In this document: positions 36,555 to 45,800 of the stretch, one piece after another
How the letters are laid out: every line of letters starts with the position of its first letter
How positions within the stretch are numbered: position 1 is the first letter of the stretch
NCBI RefSeq assembly: GCF_001484965.1
Contig: NZ_KQ947393.1
Coordinates: forward strand, 406,949 to 470,948
Direction: 5' to 3'
DNA from: Shouchella shacheensis
GTDB lineage: Bacteria; Bacillota; Bacilli; Bacillales; Bacillaceae_D
Length of the DNA stretch: 64,000 nucleotides
Position numbers and translations under genes: made by a program
Notes under the pieces: model-generated
What the model saw: only the letters and a program-made list of their open reading frames with translations
Databases searched by the model: none
Told to the model about the DNA's origin: nothing

Positions 36555-38450
36555 CTAGCGATTCAACAACGATCCTACGTAGCGGAGAAGTTCATTGGCT
36601 GAAACCGAGTTGTAGCCGTGCTCGTCAATGAGACGCGCGATGACGTCGTTCATTTTCTTCAACTGTGATTCATCTGGTGTCTTGACGGACGTCGTGATTT
36701 TGACGATGTCTTTCAAGTCAGCAAAGAGTTTCTTCTGAATCGCCTCACGCAGACGTTCATGAGAGTTGTAGTCAAATTTTTTCCCTTTACGTGCATAGGC
36801 CGAGATCCGGATGAGTATTTCTTCGCGGAACGCTTTTTTCGCGTTTTCGGATATGCCAATTTGCTCTTCGATTGAGCGCATTAGCTTCTCATCTGGCGAC
36901 ATTTCTTCCCCTGTGAGCGGGTCACGCAATTTATTTTTGTTGCAGTAAGCCTCGACATTGTCAAGGTAGTTATCCATTAACGTCTTCGCGGATTCGTCAT
37001 ACGAGTAGACGAAGGCCTTCTGCACTTCTTCTTTAGCGATCATGTCGTATTCTTTGCGGGCAACGGAAATGAAATCGGTGTAGCGCTCACGGTCCTCCTT
37101 GGAGATCGAGGCGTGCTGATCGAGTCCTTCCTTAATGGAGCGAAGCACATCCAGCGCACTGATGGAGGTGAGCTGCTTGCGGATAATCGCAGATGAAATC
37201 CGGTTAATCACATACCTGGGATCAATGCCGCTCATGCCTTCATCTGCATGCTCTTCTTTCAGCTCTTTTACATCTTGCGAATTAAACCCCTCGACCGCTT
37301 CCCCGTCGTACAGCTTCATTTTTTTGACAAGATCCATGCCAGATTTATGGGTGTCTTTCATCCGTGTGAGAATCGTAAAAATCGCTGCCACTTTGAGAGC
37401 GTGAGGCGCGATATGAACGTTCGAAAGATCGCTCTCCGCAATCATTTTTTCATAAATTCGCTCTTCTTCTGTAACCTTTAAATTGTACGGGACTTTCATC
37501 ACAATAATTCGAGAATGCAGCGCTTCGTTTTTCTTATTCGAAATAAAGGATTTATATTCCGATTCGTTTGTATGCGCTAAAATAAGCTCATCGGCGGAAA
37601 TCAGTGCAAATCTTCCTGCTTTGAAATTGCCTTCCTGAGTTAGAGAAAGGAGGTGCCAGAGAAACTTCTCATCGCACTTTAACATCTCCTGAAACTCCAT
37701 CATTCCACGGTTGGCTTTATTCAGCTCTCCATCGAATCGATACGCCCTAGGGTCACTCTCTGAGCCATACTCGGCAATCGTTGAGAAGTCAATGCTTCCC
37801 GTAAGATCAGCAATATCCTGTGATTTCGGATCAGAAGGAGAAAACGTGCCAATCCCGTTCCGCTTATCTTCAGAGAAAAAGATCCGTTCTACTTGCACAT
37901 CTTCAATCCGTCCGCCGTATTCCTTTTCCAGTCTCATCATATTGAGTGGCGACAAATTCCCTTCGACTTTAATTCCATACTCTTCTTCAAAATCCTTGCG
38001 CAAATGAAGGGGAATTAAATGAAGCGGGTCTTCGTGCATCGGGCACCCTTTAATCGCATAAACCGCCCCATTGTCCGTCCGAGAATACTCCTCCAAGCCT
38101 CGCTTGAGCATGGTCACAATCGTTGATTTCCCCCCACTAACTGGGCCCATTAATAACAAAATCCGCTTGCGTACATCCAATCTTTTAGCTGCGGAATGGA
38201 AATATTCCTCGACTAATTTTTCAAGAGAATCTTCAAGTCCGTAAATCGAATCCTTGAAGAATTCATACGTTTTCTTGTCGTTTTCCTCCTCTACACCAGC
38301 GTCTTTAATCATATTATACACGCGGGAGTGAGCGGTTTGAGTGACCCATGGCTTTTCCTTGATTAACTCCAAATAATCAGCAAACGTTCCTTCCCACTTC
38401 AAGCGTTCTTCTTCGTCTCTGTAGCGTTCAATTTTATTCAGTATGCTCAT
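36555..38450 (-). CDS. prkA: PrkA serine protein kinase / AAA+ protein
   Basis: 631 residues from ATG 38450, the same length as B. subtilis PrkA, starting SILNKIERYRDEEERLKWEGTF. The N-terminal AAA+ domain has Walker A GPVSGGKST near residue 100; the C-terminal part resembles a PrkA kinase domain. In B. subtilis PrkA is a sigma-E mother-cell protein needed for efficient sporulation; a Lon-like protease activity has also been reported. Divergent from the PBP gene. A CATAACGT element upstream resembles a sigma-E -10, but the -35 is weak. Confidence 0.95.
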   Translation of the reverse strand: MSILNKIERYRDEEERLKWEGTFADYLELIKEKPWVTQTAHSRVYNMIKDAGVEEENDKKTYEFFKDSIYGLEDSLEKLVEEYFHSAAKRLDVRKRILLLMGPVSGGKSTIVTMLKRGLEEYSRTDNGAVYAIKGCPMHEDPLHLIPLHLRKDFEEEYGIKVEGNLSPLNMMRLEKEYGGRIEDVQVERIFFSEDKRNGIGTFSPSDPKSQDIADLTGSIDFSTIAEYGSESDPRAYRFDGELNKANRGMMEFQEMLKCDEKFLWHLLSLTQEGNFKAGRFALISADELILAHTNESEYKSFISNKKNEALHSRIIVMKVPYNLKVTEEERIYEKMIAESDLSNVHIAPHALKVAAIFTILTRMKDTHKSGMDLVKKMKLYDGEAVEGFNSQDVKELKEEHADEGMSGIDPRYVINRISSAIIRKQLTSISALDVLRSIKEGLDQHASISKEDRERYTDFISVARKEYDMIAKEEVQKAFVYSYDESAKTLMDNYLDNVEAYCNKNKLRDPLTGEEMSPDEKLMRSIEEQIGISENAKKAFREEILIRISAYARKGKKFDYNSHERLREAIQKKLFADLKDIVKITTSVKTPDESQLKKMNDVIARLIDEHGYNSVSANELLRYVGSLLNR

Positions 38451-38627
38451 CATGTACCCCCATCCTCGTGTAAGCACGTTTAGTTAACGTTATGCACCTG
38501 GGGGACTATACATGTCAGTAGATGTAAAACTAAAAAGAACACAAGCTGTGCGAAATCGGGAACAATGGTATAATAAGGAGAATCTCTCAACGCGATCACT
38601 GCGGTACATGGAAAGTGAGTGTTTGCT

Positions 38628-40499
38628 GTGAAACAATTTATGGGCTGGATGATGGTTGTGATTCTACTGGCGATGAGCTTCTTCCTCTTCACACGGACAT
38701 CCGCAGAAGTAAGCAATGTGCGTTCTGTGCAGGCCGTCTTGCAAGAAAATATCGACGTTGATGAACTCTATTTATCTTCCAATAGCATCATTACAGATGC
38801 CAATGGGCGCGTGATAGCCGATGTATATGGAGATACCAATCGAATTTACTTGCCGTTCAATCAAATCCCACAGCTCGCCGTTGATGCCTTTGTGGCCACT
38901 GAGGATCGCAGGTTTTACGAGCATCAAGGCTTTGACGCCACTGGGATTGCCCGTGCCTTACTAACGAATACGCAGGAAGGCGGGATTGAACAAGGCGCAA
39001 GCACCATCACACAGCAAATGGTTCGTAATATTTACCTCGATCACACCCAAACGTACGAACGAAAGCTAAGTGAACTCCTTTATGCCTATGAGCTGGAAAA
39101 GCAATACTCCAAAGATTCAATCTTGGAACTGTATCTGAATTCGATTTATTTCGGTAACCAAGCGTACGGGCTTCAGACTGCAAGCCATCTTTATTTTAGC
39201 AAACCTGCTGAGTTGCTTACACTTGCCGAAGTTGCCTTCTTGACCGCTATTCCGAACAACCCTACATATTATGATCCACTCCAGCACCCAGAGCGAACAA
39301 ACGAACGGAAGGGGTGGGTGCTCACAAAGATGGAAGAAGCCGGTGCCATTTCTTCCATTGAGCACGAGGAAGCATTGGAGCAGGAAGTGACGCTCGAACC
39401 AGAAAATCGAACAGACCTGTTCCCGGATTACACCTCGTACGTGCTGCAATCAGAATTTAAACAGCTCGTCAGTCAAAAAGAAGGATATTCAAAGCGCCTC
39501 GCCTCTGCAAACTCGGAGGACGAACAGAAGGCGATTCAAGAAGAGCTGGATGTGCGCGTAGATCAACTGCTCGGGATGGGGCTTACGATTCACACAGCGT
39601 TAGAGCCGATCAAGCAAAATGAAGTAGTCTCGAGTCTTTCCAGTCGCCTACCAGAAGAGGTGCAAGGAGGAGCCGTCGTTATTGACCATGATCGTCATGC
39701 CATTGTCGCTATGGGGGGCGGGCGTGATTTTAAAAAGGGAGAGTTCAACCGCAGTTATCAGTCCTACCGGCACCCTGGCTCTGCCTTAAAGCCGCTTGTC
39801 GATTTTGCCCCGTATTTGAATGAAACCGGAGCAGCAACATCAATGACGCTGAATGGGAACCCAGTGAATCCATCCTGTGATGAGGAAGAACCTGACTGTG
39901 TTCGAAACTTCAATGATGCTTTGCCTGGCACCGTTTCGCTTATGGAAGCTTTCAAACAATCCTATAATGTTCCCGCACAGGAGCTGCTAGACCGCATCGG
40001 TGTTGAGACTGGTGTATCGTATCTTGATGCGTTTCATTTCAGAACATTGCATGACGAGGAACGAAGTCTCGCGCTTGCGCTCGGGGCCATAGACATATCG
40101 GTTTTAGAGTTAACACGCGCCTATACTACGTTTGCCCATGACGGTATGTACACGCCTGCCTATGCCATCACCGAAGTACTTGATGAGCATGGCGAAACCT
40201 TGTATTCTTGGGACAGGGAAGAAACAGAAGTTTGGAGCAAGGAGACGAACGAGAAGATGCGCGCCATGCTTTCAGAAGTGATCACCTCAGGCACAGCCGC
40301 CTCACTCACTATGAGTCAAGACGGGTACAGCGGCGGAAAAACGGGGACTTCTCAAGCGTTTCGCGACCTCTGGTTTGCAGGTCTCACCGATCAGTACACC
40401 GCCTCCGTATGGGTCGGGTACGATACACCGAAGAGCATGGAAACCCTGAGCAGAGAGCAACCGGCCCTCAAAACATGGGGACAGATCATGGATGACTAA
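38628..40499 (+). CDS. class A penicillin-binding protein (transglycosylase/transpeptidase)
   Basis: About 623 residues from GTG 38628 (AAAGTGAG upstream; a GTG at 38619 is in frame). One membrane anchor, then a GT51 glycosyltransferase with catalytic EDRRFYEHQGFD, GASTITQQMVRN and ELYLNSIYFG. The transpeptidase follows with HPGSALKP (SxxK), SYN and KTGTS. It polymerises and cross-links peptidoglycan. It is shorter than PonA and lacks PASTA or FN3 domains; resembles PbpG/PbpF, which act in spore wall synthesis. Position beside prkA may be relevant. Confidence 0.92.
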   Translation: MKQFMGWMMVVILLAMSFFLFTRTSAEVSNVRSVQAVLQENIDVDELYLSSNSIITDANGRVIADVYGDTNRIYLPFNQIPQLAVDAFVATEDRRFYEHQGFDATGIARALLTNTQEGGIEQGASTITQQMVRNIYLDHTQTYERKLSELLYAYELEKQYSKDSILELYLNSIYFGNQAYGLQTASHLYFSKPAELLTLAEVAFLTAIPNNPTYYDPLQHPERTNERKGWVLTKMEEAGAISSIEHEEALEQEVTLEPENRTDLFPDYTSYVLQSEFKQLVSQKEGYSKRLASANSEDEQKAIQEELDVRVDQLLGMGLTIHTALEPIKQNEVVSSLSSRLPEEVQGGAVVIDHDRHAIVAMGGGRDFKKGEFNRSYQSYRHPGSALKPLVDFAPYLNETGAATSMTLNGNPVNPSCDEEEPDCVRNFNDALPGTVSLMEAFKQSYNVPAQELLDRIGVETGVSYLDAFHFRTLHDEERSLALALGAIDISVLELTRAYTTFAHDGMYTPAYAITEVLDEHGETLYSWDREETEVWSKETNEKMRAMLSEVITSGTAASLTMSQDGYSGGKTGTSQAFRDLWFAGLTDQYTASVWVGYDTPKSMETLSREQPALKTWGQIMDD

Positions 40500-40506
40500 A
40501 CGCAAA

Positions 40507-40527
40507 AAAACCGGCATGGCCGGTTTT
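40507..40527. terminator. bidirectional terminator after the PBP gene
   Basis: AAAACCGGC and GCCGGTTTT, 3-base loop; T-run on the minus strand is seven long. Confidence 0.8.
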
Positions 40528-40536
40528 CCGCTGGTC

Positions 40537-40626
40537 TTATCGTCTGTGAGGGTTGTCCTCATAACCTCCAGCAAAAATGGAGATTAAAAATACCGCACAG
40601 ACACCCATCATTAGAAACGTTCTCAT
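40537..40626 (-). CDS. 29-residue single-span membrane peptide
   Basis: ATG at 40626 lies six bases after AGGAGGAG. The product starts MRTFLMMGVCAVFLISIFAG and ends GYEDNPHRR: one membrane helix and a short charged tail. The shared terminator follows the stop. Family not recognised; its strong ribosome site and terminator argue for a real gene. Convergent with the PBP gene. Confidence 0.6.
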   Translation of the reverse strand: MRTFLMMGVCAVFLISIFAGGYEDNPHRR

Positions 40627-40751
40627 AAGTTCTCCTCCTAGCATGAGGGCTTTCGTTCTTATTATATCCAAAGCGTCTCTAGTTGAAAAGAGGCTGGGAC
40701 AACTTTTGTGAAACGTTTTCGTATCTTAGTTTAAAGAAGGAGCTATTTCAA

Positions 40752-41075
40752 ATGTATGTTGTCATGAATGAACTGAATGTCCCAAAAGAAAGGAAAGAAA
40801 TGCTTGCCTCCCGTTTTGGAAAGTCCGCAGAAAACATGGAGAAGGTACCTGGTTGCCTTGAATTTATGTTTCTGTCAAACGAAAATGAGGATGAAAAGCA
40901 AGTCGTGTTCACCAAGTGGGAACGAAAAGAAGATTACGAGAACTGGCTAAACAGTGACGCCTTTAAGCAGGCTCATGCGCACAAATCCAAAGAAAATGGG
41001 AGCGAATCCAAGCCAGCCTCCAGTAAAAACGAGCTTCATGCCTACACGGTCGTGCACAGCTATCAAGCGGATTAA
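40752..41075 (+). CDS. hmoA: heme-degrading monooxygenase (HmoA-like)
   Basis: 107 residues from ATG 40752 (AAGGAGC upstream; the longer frame lacks a start signal). ABM/IsdG-like ferredoxin fold: MYVVMNELNVPKERKEML, KVPGCLEFMFLSN, FTKWERKEDYENWLNSDAFKQAH. B. subtilis HmoA (YetG) is 108 residues and frees iron from heme. The tail after residue 85 is polar. No Fur box was seen upstream. Confidence 0.82.
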   Translation: MYVVMNELNVPKERKEMLASRFGKSAENMEKVPGCLEFMFLSNENEDEKQVVFTKWERKEDYENWLNSDAFKQAHAHKSKENGSESKPASSKNELHAYTVVHSYQAD

Positions 41076-41084
41076 TCAGCAAAC

Positions 41085-41108
41085 GACTCGTCCTTTTTCG
41101 GGCGAGTC
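41085..41108 (+). terminator. terminator-like hairpin after hmoA
   Basis: GACTCGTCC and GGGCGAGTC around TTTTTC; the following T-run is weak (TTACAT). Confidence 0.5.
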
Positions 41109-41127
41109 TTACATATAGGAGCCTACC

Positions 41128-41685
41128 ATGACGAACCGCTATTTAACAGGGCATTTGCCGCTGTTCTCGATCCTTTTATTCAGCCTATCCTTTTCATTGT
41201 ACGGTCAATCGTTTATGACCTCATTTCTTGAAGAACATGGCATATACGGCGGCATGGTCGATTTTTTCTCAGAGAACGGCATTCGCCTGGCCTTGCTCTT
41301 TGTGTTCATGCTTGCATTCTTCATGCTGTTCTCGGCCTTAAAGCTTATCGCCGATACGATTTTTTCCCTATCGATGCTTTTCTTTTCAAAAGACGACGAG
41401 GGCGGACTCTGGCAAAAAGTCCGAAGCGGAACCTGGATTTACTTGGGGGCCAGTGGCCTCTCTCTTGTTGCCGTTCAGGAAATTTTCTTTATTGTAGCGA
41501 TTTTTCTTGCCGCCTCGCTCGGCTATTTGCTCTACGTCATTTATAAAATTGCTGATGCACTTACCGTTACAGGGCTAATTGGTTTCGTTAGCTTCCACCT
41601 TTTGTTTTGGGCCACATTTATTTTCTCGACGATGTTCATCGTGATTCGTCTTTACAACAGCTTTATCGCGAGCTTGCCGTTATAA
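41128..41685 (+). CDS. YufK-like membrane protein (DUF5366)
   Basis: A 185-residue protein with about five membrane helices, the same length as B. subtilis YufK. It starts TNRYLTGHLPLFSILLFSLSF. No catalytic motif. ATG follows ATAGGAGCCTACC. Function unknown; assignment rests on length, layout and remembered similarity. Confidence 0.72.
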   Translation: MTNRYLTGHLPLFSILLFSLSFSLYGQSFMTSFLEEHGIYGGMVDFFSENGIRLALLFVFMLAFFMLFSALKLIADTIFSLSMLFFSKDDEGGLWQKVRSGTWIYLGASGLSLVAVQEIFFIVAIFLAASLGYLLYVIYKIADALTVTGLIGFVSFHLLFWATFIFSTMFIVIRLYNSFIASLPL

Positions 41686-41694
41686 GCTCGCCTC

Positions 41695-42168
41695 CTAGCT
41701 TAAGCCCGGGAAATGTTGCTGGCGCAAGGCTTCATAGATCACAATTGCTGCTGTATTAGAAAGGTTCAGGGAACGAATCTTGTCCGTCTGTGGAAGGCGA
41801 AAGCATCGCTCCTCGTGGGCTTCAACAAGATCGCTCGGCAAACCCGTCGTTTCACGGCCGAACACAAAAAAATGATCCTGCTCTCTATCCGAATAGTCAA
41901 AGTCGCTATAATTCTTCGTGCCAATCGTCTCAATAAAGTAAAAGGACCCTGCTGGATACGTTTGGAACAGCTCATCCACCGAGTCATAGTAACGAATCTC
42001 AACGCTTGGCCAGTAATCACAGCCTGCTCGCTTCAGCATCTTGTCATCGGTTGAAAAGCCTAGGGGTCGAATGAGATGTAACGTCGTGTTCGTGCCTGCA
42101 CAAGTACGCGCGATGTTCCCGGTGTTCGCTGGAATTTCTGGTTGATACAAAACGATATGTAAACTCAT
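41695..42168 (-). CDS. trmL: tRNA (cytidine/uridine-34 2'-O)-methyltransferase TrmL
   Basis: A 157-residue SPOUT methyltransferase (CspR in B. subtilis) that methylates the wobble ribose of tRNA-Leu CAA and TAA. Motifs: YQPEIPANTGNIARTC near residue 8, FGRETTGLP, and RSLNLSNTAAIVIYE at the knot. ATG follows AGAGGTGC. Both target tRNAs are encoded in this window (62232-62312, 62409-62494). Confidence 0.95.
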   Translation of the reverse strand: MSLHIVLYQPEIPANTGNIARTCAGTNTTLHLIRPLGFSTDDKMLKRAGCDYWPSVEIRYYDSVDELFQTYPAGSFYFIETIGTKNYSDFDYSDREQDHFFVFGRETTGLPSDLVEAHEERCFRLPQTDKIRSLNLSNTAAIVIYEALRQQHFPGLS

Positions 42169-42269
42169 GAAAGCACCTCTGTTTCTTTTTCTCTGGCAAG
42201 CTACATTATAGCACTGGAGGAAAGGTCTTGCACGAGCCTACTTTACACAACGAACAGCATACCCCCAAC

Positions 42270-42365
42270 CGAAAAGCACAGGCGGTCGTCCAGAGGCGAG
42301 AATTTTTGGAGGACCTGCAGAAATCCAGGTTTTAGATTTCCGGGCCCCTGCGCCGGAGCTAGAAA
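42270..42365 (+). repeat. palindromic repeat, shortened copy 14
   Basis: CGAAAAGCACAGGCGG at the start, TGCGCCGGAGCTAGAAAAA at the end. The right inner arm is missing, so only the centre (GAAATCC.../...GATTTC) and ends pair. Abuts the yhbB terminator. Confidence 0.78.
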
Positions 42366-42397
42366 AACCAGCTGAAGGGACTCCCCTTCAGCTGGTT
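42366..42397 (-). terminator. terminator of yhbB
   Basis: AACCAGCTGAAGGG and CCCTTCAGCTGGTT, 14-bp stem with T-run on the minus strand. Confidence 0.85.
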
Positions 42398-42401
42398 TTG
42401 T

Positions 42402-43289
42402 TCAATCAACAACAATATGAAAGAATTTATAAACGATGTCCTCTGTATAAGCCGGGGAATCCGTATACGCCCAGTGGCGCATGCGGCTATTTACGGTTTG
42501 TGCGTTAACCAAAGGCTCATTGGCTCTATCTTTGGCGACCACAATCGTATTGTGATCGAACCTTCCGTCTCCATTAAAGTCGTAGCAGATCACATCGCCA
42601 GGCATCAACTGCTCCGCGTGCTCGCGCTCCTCTCCCCGCAAGCCTGTTTTCGCCCCGCTTAGGTACCAGCGCAACGAATGCGCAGTGGCCCAACTGAAGC
42701 TCCAGGACCTCCCAGAGTACCACCAACCCTTATCTCTGCTTCCCTGACCCGTCATCGGCGCTCCCCCGGCGTGTAGGCATTGAGAAATGTAATTGGTACA
42801 GTTATCTTCGAATTGGGGGAAGTCAGGGTTGTAATCATTCCACCAGCGTTCTGCATAACGCACCGCTTCCCGGCGATTATAGCCACTCGAGTCTTGATTC
42901 TCCCTGACCTCGGACCAGTCATTCCTTCGTTCTCTCTGCCCATCGGCCCCTTTAAGATTTTTTACCAGGCGCACATCTGATTGCAACTCATCTTTTGTGA
43001 ACGTGGCTCTCCTTAGCAGCTCTCGTTCCTCGACATAAAAATCTCCTGCTCGCTGAATGAGCCTCTCCAGTAATAAAAAATATTCAACCTCTGTTGTCTC
43101 CTCATAAGAACGGGATGCGGTCACATCCCCATGCACTTTCGAATGGACAATTTCCACATCGCTTCTGTTTAAAGCGGAACACTCAAACCTCTCCTCTTCC
43201 CCAATCGAAGTAGCTGGCGCAAGCGTTAAAAACGAACGGTTAATCTCCTCTGCTCGTTCATGAATAGCTTGAATCATTTGATTGTTCAC
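42402..43289 (-). CDS. yhbB: amidase-domain protein (YhbB-like)
   Basis: A 295-residue protein. The C-terminal half is the putative amidase fold (Amidase_6) with DNCTNYISQCLHAGG carrying the likely catalytic Cys, and GDVICYDFNGDGRFDHNTIVV with the His. The N-terminal half is helical and polar; there is no signal peptide. It keeps its place next to trmL (cspR), as in B. subtilis. Probably cell-wall or spore related. GTG start behind GGGGAGG. Confidence 0.85.
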   Translation of the reverse strand: MNNQMIQAIHERAEEINRSFLTLAPATSIGEEERFECSALNRSDVEIVHSKVHGDVTASRSYEETTEVEYFLLLERLIQRAGDFYVEERELLRRATFTKDELQSDVRLVKNLKGADGQRERRNDWSEVRENQDSSGYNRREAVRYAERWWNDYNPDFPQFEDNCTNYISQCLHAGGAPMTGQGSRDKGWWYSGRSWSFSWATAHSLRWYLSGAKTGLRGEEREHAEQLMPGDVICYDFNGDGRFDHNTIVVAKDRANEPLVNAQTVNSRMRHWAYTDSPAYTEDIVYKFFHIVVD

Positions 43290-43405
43290 AGCTCTGCCTC
43301 CCCTCTGCTATTTACTCTATGATGAGGCCTTTTCAAAAATATCATTGAATATTTATTAATAAAATCGTATAATTAATCAAACGCTTTTTTTGGAGGTCTC
43401 GCCTT

Positions 43406-43873
43406 TTGGATATTCGTCACGCTAAGAGTTCAGATGCGATGTTGCTGTATGAATTGATGCAATCGGCATTTAAACGCTTCGAGCATGATGCCACCCCTGC
43501 TGCTGCGCTTAACGACTCACTGCTTTCCATTAAGCAACAATTACGTAGAGGCTTAAAAGCCCTTATCGTTTCAGAGGCGGGGCAACCAGTTGCCATGAGT
43601 TTTTATACAGAAGTGGGAAATGACTGTTTCTTTTCCCGCTTCTCTGTACATCCAGATCATCAACGCAAAGGTCTTGGCAAGATAATGCTCCTATGGCTGG
43701 CTGAAGATGCAAAGACTCAAGGACTGCAAACACTTAGCTGTCTCGCCCGTGAGCAAAACCTCCACTACTACGAGCGGCTTGGCTTTCAAGTGAGCTGTCT
43801 TCCTACCGAAGAGACTGGCCTTTACACCTTATACAAACCTCTTGAACAGAAAGAAGCTGAGCTATGCATGTGA
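43406..43873 (+). CDS. GNAT family N-acetyltransferase
   Basis: A 155-residue acetyltransferase. Core motif FSVHPDHQRKGLGKIMLLWLAEDA binds acetyl-CoA, and YYERLGFQV closes the fold. TTG start at 43406 behind GGAGG. Target unknown. Confidence 0.88.
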   Translation: MDIRHAKSSDAMLLYELMQSAFKRFEHDATPAAALNDSLLSIKQQLRRGLKALIVSEAGQPVAMSFYTEVGNDCFFSRFSVHPDHQRKGLGKIMLLWLAEDAKTQGLQTLSCLAREQNLHYYERLGFQVSCLPTEETGLYTLYKPLEQKEAELCM

Positions 43874-43897
43874 ATGGCAAGTAGCTCAGCTTTTTTC
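43854..43897 (+). terminator. terminator of the GNAT gene
   Basis: AAGCTGAGCTA and TAGCTCAGCTT, 11-bp stem, then TTTTTT; overlaps the stop codon. Confidence 0.75.
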
Positions 43898-43973
43898 TTT
43901 GTATTGAAACTGGTGGAGGCTACGCAAGATACAACAAACCATGGCGACGTCTCCACCCACTGTCGTTATCAAG

Positions 43974-44495
43974 CTAAGAAATTTGTTTGCATCCTTCCAG
44001 GTTGAGGAGAAGTTCTTTCTTCTTTACCCCGCCACCGTAACCGACCATTGCTCCGTTTGAGCCAATCACTCGATGGCAGGGGATGATGATCGGGATGGGG
44101 TTGCGGTTATTGGCACCCCCAACGGCTCTTACAGCTTTTGGGGCACCGATTTCTTGCGCGATTTCTTTATAAGAACGGGTTTCGCCGTATTCAATCTGCC
44201 GAAGCGCCTCCCAGACCTTCTTTTGAAAAGGCGAGCCATGCAGGTCAATGTCGATATCAAACTGTGAACGTGTACCATTAAAATATTCGTGTAGCTGTTT
44301 GCAGGCTAGAGAGGTCCTTTCCGTACAGTACGTCCAGTCCGGTTTTAATCCCATTTTCTTTAGCTTCGCGTTTAAGCTCGCTTCGTTGATTGGTCCAAAG
44401 TGAAGATGGCAGATGCCTCGTTCCGTTGTGACGATCGTTAACGTCCCAAGTGGACTTTCCGTTTCACTGACAAAAAAACTTGGTCGCGCGCTCAT
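43974..44495 (-). CDS. ogt: methylated-DNA-protein-cysteine methyltransferase
   Basis: A 173-residue O6-alkylguanine transferase repairing methylated DNA. The acceptor Cys is in IPCHRVIGSNG, preceded by AVRAVGGANNRNPIPI (the recognition helix and Asn hinge). The N-terminal domain (residues 1-85) is intact. ATG follows AAGGGATTGGC. Monocistronic. Confidence 0.95.
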   Translation of the reverse strand: MSARPSFFVSETESPLGTLTIVTTERGICHLHFGPINEASLNAKLKKMGLKPDWTYCTERTSLACKQLHEYFNGTRSQFDIDIDLHGSPFQKKVWEALRQIEYGETRSYKEIAQEIGAPKAVRAVGGANNRNPIPIIIPCHRVIGSNGAMVGYGGGVKKKELLLNLEGCKQIS

Positions 44496-44570
44496 GCCAA
44501 TCCCTTCTTTCTGTCTTTTATCGATTCTAGCCGAGACAACCTGAAGCGGCTACTCTAACATAACCATTCA

Positions 44571-45737
44571 TTATAGCAAATCCAATCCTTTATTTATCTC
44601 ATTCAAGACATCTTCGTCTTTTTCCTCTTTTTTTGCCGAAAGAAGTACAGCCTCTTCGCTCTCCTTCTCCCCAATTTTGCCAATAGCCCAAGCGGCCGTT
44701 CCTCTGATCACCGGTCTGGGGTCGTTTTTTAACAGCTCGGTTAGAGTGGGCAGCGCTGACTGGTCACGAAAGTGCGCGAGGGCAATAATGGCATTGCGCT
44801 GAATTGGCTTTTTCCCACGCCAGGCCCCGGCAATGTCACCAAATCGGTCCTTGAATTCTCGATTGCTCATCGTTAACAGGGGTAAGAGCTTCGGTTTTGC
44901 CACTTCTGGATCTGGCTCCATTTCCGTGTGGGAATGAAAATCCACTCCTTTGTTATAAGGACAAACAAGCTGGCACGTATCCCAGCCGTAGAGGTGGTTG
45001 CCGATCTTCTCGCGATACTCATCATCCAGGAACCCCTTCGTTTGCGTTAAAAAGGATAAGCATTTCTGCGCATTAAGCTGTCCCGCTTGCTCCAGAGCAC
45101 CTGTCGGACAGGCATCTATGCATTTTGTGCATGATCCGCATAAGTCGGTAAGCGGCTCATCAGGTTCAAACGGAATCGACGTAATCAAATCGCCAAGATA
45201 AACAAAGCTCCCAAACTCTGGAGTAATGATGAACGTATTTTTGCCGCTCCACCCAATGCCCGCTCGCTCAGCAACGGCTCGATCGGAAAGCGCGCCCGTA
45301 TCCACCATCGCCTTCGTCTTAGCCTCTGGAACCTCTTGCTTAAGAAAAGCAATCAGTTTGTTTAACCGATCATTTAAGACATGATGATAGTCCTTCCCCC
45401 AAGAAGAACGTGAAAACATTCCTCTTCGTTCCTCTTTTGTACTTTTCGGCGGATGTTTCATCCGGGTTGGGTACGCCATCGCAATGGAAATAATCGACCT
45501 TGCCTCCGGTAAATGGGTCTTGGGGTGTACACGCTCTTCAATATTTCGATGCTCGAAGCCCGAAGCATAGCCGAGCTCTTGCTGAGTTTCGAGCCGGTCT
45601 TTTAATGAAAGAAACGGATCGCTCGAAGCAAATCCAATTTTATCAATCCCTATTTCCTTACTATATGCAATGAGCTTTTCTTTTAACTGGGCGTTTGTCA
45701 TGCCCGAACTCAACCTTTCTATTTCTGCACGCTTCAT
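44571..45737 (-). CDS. queG: epoxyqueuosine reductase QueG
   Basis: 388 residues from ATG 45737 (AAGGGAG upstream). Catalyses the last step of queuosine synthesis in tRNA with cobalamin and two Fe4S4 clusters. Ligands are visible in CGSCTKCIDACPTGAL and KCLSFLTQTKG plus DTCQLVCPYN. The C-terminal HEAT-like repeats (ALPTLTELLKNDPRPVIRGT) help tRNA binding. It is YhbA in B. subtilis, again next to yhbB/trmL. Cobalamin dependence fits the cobalamin riboswitch on metE. Confidence 0.95.
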   Translation of the reverse strand: MKRAEIERLSSGMTNAQLKEKLIAYSKEIGIDKIGFASSDPFLSLKDRLETQQELGYASGFEHRNIEERVHPKTHLPEARSIISIAMAYPTRMKHPPKSTKEERRGMFSRSSWGKDYHHVLNDRLNKLIAFLKQEVPEAKTKAMVDTGALSDRAVAERAGIGWSGKNTFIITPEFGSFVYLGDLITSIPFEPDEPLTDLCGSCTKCIDACPTGALEQAGQLNAQKCLSFLTQTKGFLDDEYREKIGNHLYGWDTCQLVCPYNKGVDFHSHTEMEPDPEVAKPKLLPLLTMSNREFKDRFGDIAGAWRGKKPIQRNAIIALAHFRDQSALPTLTELLKNDPRPVIRGTAAWAIGKIGEKESEEAVLLSAKKEEKDEDVLNEINKGLDLL

Positions 45738-45800
45738 TTTTTTGACTCCCTTGTCCGAAGCGTACATACTAAGATCATTACCTTAAGCCGGGGGCTAGCT

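Noticed and set aside
38480..38560. Sigma-E promoter for prkA
   Set aside because: CATAACGT fits a sigma-E -10, but no -35 at the right distance matches, so it is mentioned under prkA and not listed.
40700..40740. cre-like palindrome GAAACGTTTTC before hmoA
   Set aside because: One half-site is a base too short, and four of 14 positions conflict with the cre consensus.
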